Of a stretch of 64,000 nucleotides of DNA, positions 18,979 to 26,382 are shown piece by piece. Every line of letters starts with the position of its first letter. Position 1 is the stretch's first letter. This DNA is from Lottiidibacillus patelloidae (GTDB lineage: Bacteria; Bacillota; Bacilli; Bacillales; SA5d-4): positions 186,001 through 250,000 of the forward strand of contig NZ_NPIA01000003.1 of the NCBI RefSeq assembly GCF_002262935.1, written 5' to 3'. A model generated the notes under the pieces. It was not told where the DNA came from and did no database searches. It was given only the letters and a program-made list of their open reading frames with translations. A program made the position numbers and the translations under genes.

Positions 18979-19362
18979 ATGACAGATACAAAAATAAAGG
19001 AATTGAAATTAGTTACGTTAGAAATAGAACAATTAATTACCAAGATGGAAAACAACTATAACCAAGTTCACGAAAATGATAAAGTGTTCGACTTTTTTTC
19101 CGAGATAGAACCATTTGTAAATTCAACTGAATCTATAACAATGAAATGGCAAGCACTAGCATTAGATTGGATAAAGCATAATAATATTAAATACATTTAC
19201 AAAGAACAAATTGATCAAACTTTTGAAAATATAAACATATTAGCCGTCATTCATTTTCAACTAGATACTAGGTATAAACGGTTTGTTGATTTAGTTGCAT
19301 CTGTAAAATATATTATTGGAACTATGCGTGACCACCTTGCTTTGGATAAAAACGAGGCATAA
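18979..19362 (+). CDS. yppE: DUF1798 protein YppE
   Basis: A 127-residue all-helical protein of the YppE family (DUF1798). The segment KVFDFFSEIEPFV followed by KYIYKEQIDQTFENI and YKRFVDLVASVKYII matches the B. subtilis protein's pattern, for which a helical-bundle structure is known but no function. It sits in the same yppC-yppD-yppE order. The next gene, a lipoprotein, starts 82 bases downstream. Confidence 0.82.
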   Translation: MTDTKIKELKLVTLEIEQLITKMENNYNQVHENDKVFDFFSEIEPFVNSTESITMKWQALALDWIKHNNIKYIYKEQIDQTFENINILAVIHFQLDTRYKRFVDLVASVKYIIGTMRDHLALDKNEA

Positions 19363-19444
19363 AAATAATTATATTTTCAGAGGAAATGAAACATTATTAT
19401 TCAACTTAGCGTTACATAGTAAATACGATTTTGGAGAGTTGAAT

Positions 19445-20374
19445 ATGAAAATGAGACCATTTTTATTTATGTTAGCTATAGTGTTATTTTTTATTTTAGC
19501 TGCTTGCTCTAATAGTGATGAGAGCTATAGTGATGATGGTATGGAAAGCCCAGCTTCTGATATGCCTAATCGTTACGATGGTGAAGCTGAAGAAGGAGAT
19601 TATAGCTACGACAGTGGAGATACACCTGAAGAAGGAAAATATAATTACGATGAAGATCGAATGCAACCGGAAAGAAAAGTAGTCAATGAAGGTTATATGA
19701 CAATTGAAACAAAAGAATTGTCAAAAACAAAAAATAATATTGAGTTACTTGTAAGTCAATTAGGTGGATATGTCATACAATCATCGATTTATGATTACGG
19801 TGAGGAGAATAGAACATCTCAACTTATCGTTCGAGTTCCTTCAAAGGACTTTCAACATTTTTTAGTGAAAGTGGAAGAATTCAGTGGGAAAGTTATAGAA
19901 AGAACAGTTCGTGGACATGATGTAACGGAAGAGTATACCGATTTAGAATCACGGCTGAAAGCGAAGGAAATTGTTGAAAAGCGATTACTTACCTTCTTAG
20001 ATGGTGCAAACAAAACAGAAGATTTACTTAGAATTTCAAATGACTTAGCGCGTGTTCAACAAGAAATTGAACAAATAAAAGGGCGCATTAATTATTTGAA
20101 AAACCATGTTGATTATGCAACAGTAACAATTCATATCAATGAGAAAAAAGTAATTGTACCTGAAATAACGAAAGACGACCTTAACATCTTGGAAAGATCC
20201 CAAAAAGCTTTTATTAATAGTGTCAATGCAATTATTAACTTTGCTTCTATTGTTGTAGTTGGCCTAATTGGATTTGCTCCTTATTTATTATTATTTGTAC
20301 TACCGTTTAGCTACATTTTAGTAAAGGTTTTGAAAAGGTTAAAGCAAAATAAGAAAAATAATAATGATGTTTAA
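19445..20374 (+). CDS. DUF4349 lipoprotein
   Basis: A 309-residue surface lipoprotein: a signal peptide ending in the lipobox LAAC, then an acidic Tyr/Asp/Gly-rich linker, the DUF4349 domain (VNEGYMTIETKELSKTKNNI, LGGYVIQSSIYDYGE, RVPSKDFQHF), a long coiled coil (LLRISNDLARVQQEIEQIKG) and a C-terminal membrane helix (VVVGLIGFAPYLLLFVLPFSYIL). Family members are found in many bacteria without a settled role. I chose the ATG at 19445 because it starts the signal peptide (MKMRPFLFM) and has GGAGAG upstream; the longer frame back to 19316 overlaps yppE. Confidence 0.82.
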   Translation: MKMRPFLFMLAIVLFFILAACSNSDESYSDDGMESPASDMPNRYDGEAEEGDYSYDSGDTPEEGKYNYDEDRMQPERKVVNEGYMTIETKELSKTKNNIELLVSQLGGYVIQSSIYDYGEENRTSQLIVRVPSKDFQHFLVKVEEFSGKVIERTVRGHDVTEEYTDLESRLKAKEIVEKRLLTFLDGANKTEDLLRISNDLARVQQEIEQIKGRINYLKNHVDYATVTIHINEKKVIVPEITKDDLNILERSQKAFINSVNAIINFASIVVVGLIGFAPYLLLFVLPFSYILVKVLKRLKQNKKNNNDV

Positions 20375-20377
20375 TAC

Positions 20378-20590
20378 TCATAGTGCTAAAGGTGAGATAG
20401 TAAAATAAGTTAGAAATCCACCGAAAATTAACAATAAAAGAGCACTTATACCAGTTATAATTTTACGAGGTTTTGTCCAACCGTTAAATGGCATAATAAA
20501 TAATATATTTAATAGAATATATAATGCTAAGAAATCGACAAATAACAATGTTAGTATTGTCCTACTTTCCATTAATAACAAAGAACTCAC
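20378..20590 (-). CDS. Small two-helix membrane protein, function unknown
   Basis: Up to 70 residues with two predicted membrane helices (ILTLLFVDFLALYILLNILF and IITGISALLLLIFGGFLTYF) joined by a short basic loop (NGWTKPRK). No family recognised. The start is unclear: GTG at 20590 is too close to the AAAAAGGGTG ribosome site, so a TTG or ATG a few codons later may be used. It converges on the DUF4349 gene with a 3-base gap. Confidence 0.6.
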   Translation of the reverse strand: MSSLLLMESRTILTLLFVDFLALYILLNILFIMPFNGWTKPRKIITGISALLLLIFGGFLTYFTISPLAL

Positions 20591-20603
20591 CCTTTTTATA
20601 GAT

Positions 20604-20632
20604 AATAAAGCCCTTAAATGGGCTTTATTATA
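20604..20632. terminator. Hairpin between two small leftward genes
   Basis: AATAAAGCCC pairs with GGGCTTTATT around TTAAAT, a 10-bp stem with weak T tracts. It probably ends the short leftward gene just to the right. Confidence 0.5.
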
Positions 20633-20637
20633 TTGTT

Positions 20638-20739
20638 TTATCGTTTGGAATTTTTTTCGCGATCATTATTTACTTGTGCTATTTTAGGTTTGTTTTCATT
20701 ATTTTTCCGTTTATGATTGTAAGATTTTCCTCTAGCCAT
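20638..20739 (-). CDS. Very short basic protein (33 residues)
   Basis: The frame encodes MARGKSYNHKRKNNENKPKI and 13 more residues, ending in KNSKR. A strong GAGGGG ribosome site lies eight or so bases before the ATG, and a hairpin follows. Short 'MARGKSxNHK' basic proteins occur in Bacillus genomes as small DUF families; I cannot name the family securely. The high Lys/Arg/Asn content suggests nucleic acid or ribosome contact, but that is only inference. Confidence 0.6.
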   Translation of the reverse strand: MARGKSYNHKRKNNENKPKIAQVNNDREKNSKR

Positions 20740-20891
20740 ATAATCAACCCCTCACTACTATCTTGCACAAAAATTATTGGTTTATCATAAGCTAATATTG
20801 GGCTATTTTCCAATATGTAGTTTTACAGTAGATATCTATTTAACATAAAAAGAATGTTTTTGACTAATGATATGAATAAGAGGTGAAAGGA

Positions 20892-21110
20892 ATGAATAAG
20901 GATAAGTCCTTCTTAAGAGATACATTTATTAGCGAAGAAAAAGACGTCATTAAAGATACAGCATTAAATCCACAATTCTCAATGGCTGAACAACCATTTA
21001 CAACTACAGAAATGTACACTGGGAATTCAATAAATGAACATACTGATATGGAAGAAGCTAATCTAGAAATAGCAAAAAGTGAAATTGGTCAAAATATAGA
21101 AAATTCTTAA
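20892..21110 (+). CDS. Small acidic hypothetical protein
   Basis: A 72-residue, hydrophilic, acidic protein (MNKDKSFLRDTFISEEKDVI, later TDMEEANLEIAKSE) with no membrane segment, cysteine or recognisable motif. The ATG at 20892 follows AGAGGTGAAAGG; the earlier in-frame GTG lies within that ribosome site. A terminator comes directly after the stop, so it is probably a single-gene unit. Its size and composition would suit a small spore or stress protein, but there is no direct evidence. Confidence 0.6.
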   Translation: MNKDKSFLRDTFISEEKDVIKDTALNPQFSMAEQPFTTTEMYTGNSINEHTDMEEANLEIAKSEIGQNIENS

Positions 21111-21125
21111 GTGTTGAATTATGAA

Positions 21126-21152
21126 ACTCGCCACATGGCGAGTATTATTTTT
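21126..21152 (+). terminator. Terminator after the small acidic gene
   Basis: ACTCGCC pairs with GGCGAGT around ACAT, followed by ATTATTTTT. Confidence 0.75.
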
Positions 21153-21212
21153 GCGCTAATAAGGAATTGCTAAGCTAGGATAAAATAGTAATGACAGTGC
21201 TTTTTTTATAAC

Positions 21213-21237
21213 AAAAAAAAGAGCCTATTAGGCCCTT
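21213..21237 (-). terminator. Terminator of the LysM hydrolase gene
   Basis: Read on the minus strand, AAGGGCCT pairs with AGGCTCTT (one G-U) and is followed by a run of T. Confidence 0.75.
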
Positions 21238-21241
21238 TTAG

Positions 21242-21832
21242 TTATTTTGCAAAAACGTGGTTCCCAATTTGTATTGTTACTTGGCGAGAAAGAATCCAAT
21301 CACTTTTAGCAGTTACTGGATTATAAAAATATATTGATCCTTGTCCTTGACCGCGGAATGCTAATGCTTCTTCAACTGCTTTATAAGAATCAGCATCTGC
21401 TGCTTTATTAATTTGACCATTTTGCACTGGTGAAAATGCATAATACCCACCAGGAGAAACTTCGTAAATTACTTCTTTTATAGTATCTGGGAATAGGTCG
21501 CTATCTACACGATTTAAGACAACAGTTGCTACAGCAACTTTTCCTGCAAACGGTTCTCCAACAGCTTCTGCTCGAACTAATCGTGCTAATAATTCTTTTT
21601 CTTCATTTGTAATTGTAGCAGGTATAATTAATGACTGACCAGGATAAATTAAATTGTCGTATTTATTATTCGCTTGTCGTAAAGCATTTAAAGAAATACC
21701 AAAGTGTTTACTGATTGCCCATAATGAATCACCTTGTTTTACTTCATAGTTTGCACCAGCAAATGTATTTAAAGGATTTATCACTAAAGTTGCTACGACA
21801 ACAATTAATAAATGTTTCATTACTTTTTGCAT
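21242..21832 (-). CDS. LysM and SleB-type cell wall hydrolase
   Basis: A 196-residue secreted protein: signal peptide (HLLIVVVATLVINPLNTFAGA), one LysM domain (YEVKQGDSLWAISKHFGI) that binds peptidoglycan, and a Hydrolase_2/SleB catalytic domain (LLARLVRAEAVGEPFAGKVA, VVLNRVDS with the family's conserved acidic residue near the start, and SIYFYNP near the end). The domain is that of the spore cortex-lytic enzymes SleB and CwlJ; the closest layout I recall is B. subtilis YkvT. It may act in spore wall turnover or germination. The ATG follows AAAGGAGG. Confidence 0.85.
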   Translation of the reverse strand: MQKVMKHLLIVVVATLVINPLNTFAGANYEVKQGDSLWAISKHFGISLNALRQANNKYDNLIYPGQSLIIPATITNEEKELLARLVRAEAVGEPFAGKVAVATVVLNRVDSDLFPDTIKEVIYEVSPGGYYAFSPVQNGQINKAADADSYKAVEEALAFRGQGQGSIYFYNPVTAKSDWILSRQVTIQIGNHVFAK

Positions 21833-21998
21833 GGATGAATCCTCCTTTTAATTGATTCGATTTTTGCTACACGTAAAGCATAGCAAGTATTTATTCATTT
21901 TATCATTAGGGAAAAAATGGTTTAATCTTCTTGTAACATAGAATTTAAGCAATTTCAGTGTTATACAGTATTCTTTACACTATTATTACAGACGTCAT

Positions 21999-22027
21999 TT
22001 GACATTTATATAAAAATCAGATAAGAT
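21999..22027 (+). promoter_or_regulatory. Near-consensus sigma-A promoter for a small RNA
   Basis: TTGACA (consensus -35), a 17-base spacer, then TAAGAT (-10). The predicted start is near 22034. No open reading frame follows; a structured terminator ends about 110 bases later. Confidence 0.7.
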
Positions 22028-22033
22028 AAGTTT

Positions 22034-22143
22034 GTTGATTAGCTAGTTAAACGATTGCAAGAAAAGATAAGTCGTAGCTTCAATTGAGATGTAGAAGTGC
22101 ATCATAAATCTACATTTCATAGATGCATACGACTGTTTTTTTT
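22034..22143 (+). ncRNA. Candidate small non-coding RNA upstream of cshA
   Basis: A promoter with perfect TTGACA and good TAAGAT leads into about 110 bases that end in a long hairpin and eight T. AGTCGTA (from 22070) pairs with TACGACT (from 22128); inside it GATGTAGA (22088) pairs with TCTACATT (22109), while GTGCATC and GATGCAT offer an alternative inner pairing. The region has no ribosome site plus start codon of note. I know no family it belongs to. It could be a free small RNA or the terminated leader of the cshA transcript. Confidence 0.55.
22070..22143 (+). terminator. Long structured terminator of the candidate small RNA
   Basis: Outer stem of seven pairs (AGTCGTA/TACGACT) with an inner 8-bp stem, followed by G and TTTTTTTT. 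Confidence 0.7.
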
Positions 22144-22815
22144 GTCATCATTGTAGCTATTTATATAGTTCAATCATGTAATACTCATGAATCCAATAAG
22201 TAAATAATTAAATATAGGATAAGGTTTTGATGTGGGATTAGAATTATAATGTAGATGTGTTAATACATGTTTACTTACTAAAATTCTCCACACTTTACGA
22301 AAGTTGAAAACCCTTTTGCATAAAAGTTAGCCCCTTTATATGTAAAATCACCTTAAATAAATGGTCGATGGAATTCTACTATTACTCTCACATTTTGAAA
22401 AACTTCCTTCCTTAACTATTCCCTGTATAGAAAAGATAAATTTTATTTATTAATACATTAAGCTATCTTTGGATTGGATTAATTTACATCTAATTCACAC
22501 TGGCACGGTCTAGGAACCGTAAGGATGAAAGAGAGGTAGGGCTTTCATTGTTTTAGTTACAACATGCTTTCCTAAAGAAAGCTTAAATCATTATTAAAGA
22601 TGTTTTCATGAGTGTAATGTTCTTAATTAATTAAATAAATAAATGACCTTTGGCTAGAGTTAGCTAAATTAAAGGGTCTACATGATCGGACAAACAAATT
22701 AATCTTCTTTTTATGAGTGAAACCGTAACAATATGCGAATTATAAATAATACGAATTTATGGATCACTATAAAGAAGATATAAAAAATTATAATTATGAT
22801 AGGAGAATTATCGGT
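22144..22815 (+). other. Long gene-free leader region before cshA
   Basis: About 670 bases without a convincing gene. It contains small inverted repeats (ACGGT..ACCGT near 22507-22523 and GAAAG..CTTTC just after) but no clear promoter or terminator. A long 5' untranslated leader for cshA is plausible, because RNA helicase genes in Firmicutes are often controlled at the mRNA level. I could not define its start. Confidence 0.4.
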
Positions 22816-24318
22816 TTGAAAAAATTTTCAGATTTTAATTTAAGTAAAGAGTTAGAAAAAGCAATTACAGCAATGGGGTTTGAGGAAGCAACACCAATTC
22901 AAGCAGAGTCTATTCCGATCGCTTTTACAGGGAAAGACTTAATTGGTCAAGCGCAAACAGGAACAGGGAAAACTACTGCGTTTGGTATTCCATTATTAGA
23001 AAATGTTGATATGAGCAATAATGGCATCCAAGGAATTGTAATTGCTCCAACTCGTGAACTTGCAGTTCAGGTTGCCGAAGAATTAAACAAAATTGGAAGT
23101 GTAAAAGGAGTATTTACATTACCAATCTATGGTGGACAAGAAATTAGTCGTCAAATTCGTTCTCTTAAAAAGAGACCACAAATTATTGCAGCTACTCCTG
23201 GCCGCTTAATCGACCATATCCGTAGAAAAACAATCAAATTAGATAATATTAATACTGTAGTCCTTGATGAAGCGGATGAAATGTTAAACATGGGCTTTAT
23301 CGAAGATATCGAAGCAATTTTAGCTGAGATAACTTCTGATAGTCATCAAACATTATTATTCTCTGCAACAATGCCACCAAGAATTAGATCTTTAGCTGAA
23401 CGCTTTATGGATAATCCTGAGTATGTAAAAGTTAAAGCGAAAGAAATGACAGTTAAAAATATCGATCAAACGTATATCGAAGTGCGTGAAAATCAAAAGT
23501 TCGATGTATTAAATCGTCTTTTAGATATCCAATCACCAGAATTAGCAATCGTATTTGGACGTACAAAAAAGCGTGTAGATGAATTAGTTGAAGGGCTTAA
23601 AAAACGTGGTTATTCTGCTGAGGGAATTCACGGTGATTTATCGCAAGCCAAGCGTGATCAAGTTATCCGTCAATTTAAAGAGCAAATGGTTGATATCATG
23701 GTAGCGACAGATGTTGCAGCACGTGGTTTGGATATTAGCGGAGTATCACACGTATACAACTTTGACATTCCTCAAGACCCTGAAAGTTATGTTCACCGTA
23801 TCGGAAGAACAGGACGTGCAGGTAAAAAAGGTCTTGCTGTAACATTAGTAACACCAAGAGAAGTAAATCACTTAAAATCAATCGAGCAATTAACGAAAAA
23901 GAAAATGGTTAAAGAACCAATTCCTAGCTATGAAGATGTTATTGCAGGACATAAGCAAGAAGCAATCAATAGCTTAACGAAAATTGTCGAAGAAAATAGC
24001 TATTCTGAATACAAAGGTATTGCTGAAACGTTATTAAATGATGTAGACTCAATTGATTTAGTAGCAGCAGCCCTAAAATTATTAACGAAAGAACCTGATC
24101 AAACACCTGTAAAACTTACAGACATCGCTCCACTTCGCTCTAAAGGTCCACGTAACGATCGTGGTGGTAGCAGAGGAAGAAATGACCGTCGTCGCCCGGG
24201 TGGAAGAAATGATCGCGGTGGAAGAAGCGGCGGAGATCGTGATCGAAATAGAGGCGAACGTAGCCGTAATGATCGTAGTCGTAATGATAGAGCTAGAAAA
24301 AGCAAAACAAGTAAATAA
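22816..24318 (+). CDS. cshA: DEAD-box RNA helicase CshA
   Basis: CshA unwinds RNA in cold adaptation, ribosome assembly and the RNA degradosome. The 500-residue protein has the Q motif ([10 protein letters not shown]), Walker [38 protein letters not shown], and [11 protein letters not shown]. After residue about 430 comes an Arg/Gly/Asp-rich tail (repeats such as RNDRGG), a flexible RNA-binding tail. I chose the TTG at 22816, behind TAGGAG, which gives the start [17 protein letters not shown] typical of CshA; the upstream in-frame ATG at 22759 lacks a ribosome site. A strong terminator follows. The tail's repetitive codons produce long antisense frames that are not genes. Confidence 0.96.
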   Translation: MKKFSDFNLSKELEKAITAMGFEEATPIQAESIPIAFTGKDLIGQAQTGTGKTTAFGIPLLENVDMSNNGIQGIVIAPTRELAVQVAEELNKIGSVKGVFTLPIYGGQEISRQIRSLKKRPQIIAATPGRLIDHIRRKTIKLDNINTVVLDEADEMLNMGFIEDIEAILAEITSDSHQTLLFSATMPPRIRSLAERFMDNPEYVKVKAKEMTVKNIDQTYIEVRENQKFDVLNRLLDIQSPELAIVFGRTKKRVDELVEGLKKRGYSAEGIHGDLSQAKRDQVIRQFKEQMVDIMVATDVAARGLDISGVSHVYNFDIPQDPESYVHRIGRTGRAGKKGLAVTLVTPREVNHLKSIEQLTKKKMVKEPIPSYEDVIAGHKQEAINSLTKIVEENSYSEYKGIAETLLNDVDSIDLVAAALKLLTKEPDQTPVKLTDIAPLRSKGPRNDRGGSRGRNDRRRPGGRNDRGGRSGGDRDRNRGERSRNDRSRNDRARKSKTSK

Positions 24319-24324
24319 TAAAAA

Positions 24325-24351
24325 AATCCCCTGTCTAGGGGATTTTTTTTT
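24325..24351 (+). terminator. Terminator after cshA
   Basis: AATCCCC pairs with GGGGATT around TGTCTA, followed by a run of T. Confidence 0.9.
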
Positions 24352-24496
24352 GATAAAATGACAACAATTATTATTTTGTGAAAATATAATTATTAAGAAA
24401 ATTACCAATTAAATATCTTTGTTTTTGATAAACATAGGGTGGTATATTTATTACTAATAAATTTCACTTGGAAAGTGTAAAGGAGATTAAAATGAT

Positions 24497-26230
24497 ATGC
24501 CACTCTTTCAAAAGAATCATTTATATTTTATGCCTGAAGCAGAAAAGATACTAGAGCATTTAGGATCTCTAATAAAAGCTAATACAATTTTCCTTGCAAG
24601 CAATGATTTAAAAACAAATAAAATAATAAAAGTGCTTAATAAAGCCGAAATACTTGTTCAAGAAGGATCTATTCCATTTCAAGATTCCTACTGTTCAACT
24701 GTAGTTAATAATGAAACAAGCGCAACAGTTATAAAGGATACTGCACTACATTTAAAGACAAAGAACATGCCACCAACAAAAACAATTGGACCTAGTTGTT
24801 TTGTAGGTTTTCCTATCAAGTTAAGAAATGGAGAATTGTTTGGAACTCTTTGTGCTATGGATCGTAACCTCATATTTACTAAAGAAGAATTAGACTTAAT
24901 TGTTACAGTTGCCAAATTTCTCGGTTATTTAATTGATTTAGAACGAGATATGTATGTAGATCAAGTAACGGGATTAAACACAAAGAGATTCTTGGAAATG
25001 TATTTTGAGGCGCTCCCAGCCAAAAACAAAAAAAACATCTCTATCTTTTTAATAAATATAGACCGTTTTAAGTTTGTAAATACAACTGAAGCAGTTGGTG
25101 ATCACTTATTATCTGCCATCGCAGAACGACTAAACAATATTAGTAACAATAAAGGGTTAGTTATCCGATTGTATGGAGATGAATTTTTAATTGTTCATTT
25201 TGGATTAACAACTAATCATGAGCGTAGTCTGTACGCTGAACAGTTACTAGAAACAATAGCTAAACCAATTCAAATGAAATACCAAACCCTTAATTTATCA
25301 GCTAGAATTGGCATCAGTTCGTATAATGGTGATGAAAAAACAAATCTGGATACTGTAATTCAACAAGCCACATTTGCAATGGATGAAATTACTGGTAAAC
25401 GAAGTAAACGATATCTTTTGTGTACTGAGAATATCATCCTTAAGAAAGAGCGTCACATGTGGATAGAAGCTAATTTGATTAATGAATTAGAAGAAAATAA
25501 GTTTGAGATGTATTACCAACCTCAATTTGGATTAGAGTCAAACAATATTACGGGATTCGAATCTTTAATTCGTTGGAATACAGAAAAGTATGGTTTCATT
25601 TCTCCAGCTGAGTTTATTCCAATTGCAGAGTCTACGGGACATATTATTCCGTTAGGAAACTGGATCTTTAGTACAGTGTGCAAACAAATGTCAGAATGGA
25701 ACAAGTTATATGGGACTAATTATTCTATTGCAATTAACATATCACCTGCACAGCTTAATCATTATGGTCAGTATGTAGATATGCTTGATGATATATTAAT
25801 AAAATATGGTATTCTGCCAGAGCAATTACATTTTGAAATAACGGAAACGTCATTCCTTCATTTATCAGATCAAATCGTACCTTTATTAGAGAAAATAAAA
25901 AATAAAGGTATTCATATTGCTTTAGACGATTTTGGAACGGGGTATTCATCTGTCTTATATTTACGTGATTTACCAATTAATATAATAAAAATTGATCGTG
26001 TGTTTGTAAAAGAACTAACTATAAATGAAAGAGACAAAAAAATTATTAAAACACTTATTGAACTAGCTAGGTCTCTTCGAATACAAGTTGTTGCTGAAGG
26101 AATAGAGGATGAGGTTACACTACACCATCTTAAATCGCTTGGATGCCATAGTGCTCAAGGATACCTTTTAGGAAAACCAATGGAGTCGGTTGCAGCTGAG
26201 AAACTATTAACTGAAAACCTAAAAAATTAA
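24497..26230 (+). CDS. GAF-GGDEF-EAL protein, probable cyclic-di-GMP phosphodiesterase
   Basis: A 577-residue cytoplasmic signalling protein: GAF-like sensor (about 1-150, with CSTVVNNETSATV and FVGFPIKLRNGELFGTLCAMD), GGDEF domain (about 155-305) and EAL domain (about 320-570). The cyclase signature is YGDEF at 226-230 and the usual aspartate of the NDxxGHxxGD helix is replaced (NTTEAVGD), so cyclase activity is doubtful. The EAL part looks intact: ESLIRW at 355, NISPAQL, EITETSF, DDFGTGYSS, KIDRVF and AEGIED carry the metal ligands and general base. I infer a c-di-GMP-degrading enzyme regulated by its GAF and degenerate GGDEF parts. AAAGGAG precedes the ATG; two tandem terminators follow. 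Confidence 0.88.
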   Translation: MPLFQKNHLYFMPEAEKILEHLGSLIKANTIFLASNDLKTNKIIKVLNKAEILVQEGSIPFQDSYCSTVVNNETSATVIKDTALHLKTKNMPPTKTIGPSCFVGFPIKLRNGELFGTLCAMDRNLIFTKEELDLIVTVAKFLGYLIDLERDMYVDQVTGLNTKRFLEMYFEALPAKNKKNISIFLINIDRFKFVNTTEAVGDHLLSAIAERLNNISNNKGLVIRLYGDEFLIVHFGLTTNHERSLYAEQLLETIAKPIQMKYQTLNLSARIGISSYNGDEKTNLDTVIQQATFAMDEITGKRSKRYLLCTENIILKKERHMWIEANLINELEENKFEMYYQPQFGLESNNITGFESLIRWNTEKYGFISPAEFIPIAESTGHIIPLGNWIFSTVCKQMSEWNKLYGTNYSIAINISPAQLNHYGQYVDMLDDILIKYGILPEQLHFEITETSFLHLSDQIVPLLEKIKNKGIHIALDDFGTGYSSVLYLRDLPINIIKIDRVFVKELTINERDKKIIKTLIELARSLRIQVVAEGIEDEVTLHHLKSLGCHSAQGYLLGKPMESVAAEKLLTENLKN

Positions 26231-26249
26231 ACGATTGTTTAATTTTTTT
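26222..26249 (+). terminator. First terminator after the GGDEF-EAL gene
   Basis: AAATTAAAC pairs with GTTTAATTT around GATT, with a T tract; it includes the stop codon. Confidence 0.75.
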
Positions 26250-26288
26250 AGAGATTTACAAATTATTGTTGACTATTTAAGCAAATTA

Positions 26289-26314
26289 AAGCTTAGCGCT
26301 GCTAGGCTTTTTTT
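26289..26314 (+). terminator. Second terminator before mrfA
   Basis: AAGCTTAGC pairs with GCTAGGCTT (one T-G pair) around GCT, followed by seven T. Confidence 0.75.
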
Positions 26315-26382
26315 ACTTGTTACACGAACGTTTATTCGGTAAACTTAAACTAGATACAATACCTACTGGTGGAGGTCTTCCA

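Noticed and set aside
22759-22815. Earlier ATG start for cshA
   Set aside because: The added 19 residues have no ribosome site and are not typical of CshA, while TTG at 22816 has TAGGAG at good distance.
24082-24408. Leftward Ser/Thr/Ile-rich frames across the cshA tail
   Set aside because: They are the mirror image of the Arg/Gly-rich repeats of CshA and overlap its terminator; no ribosome site.
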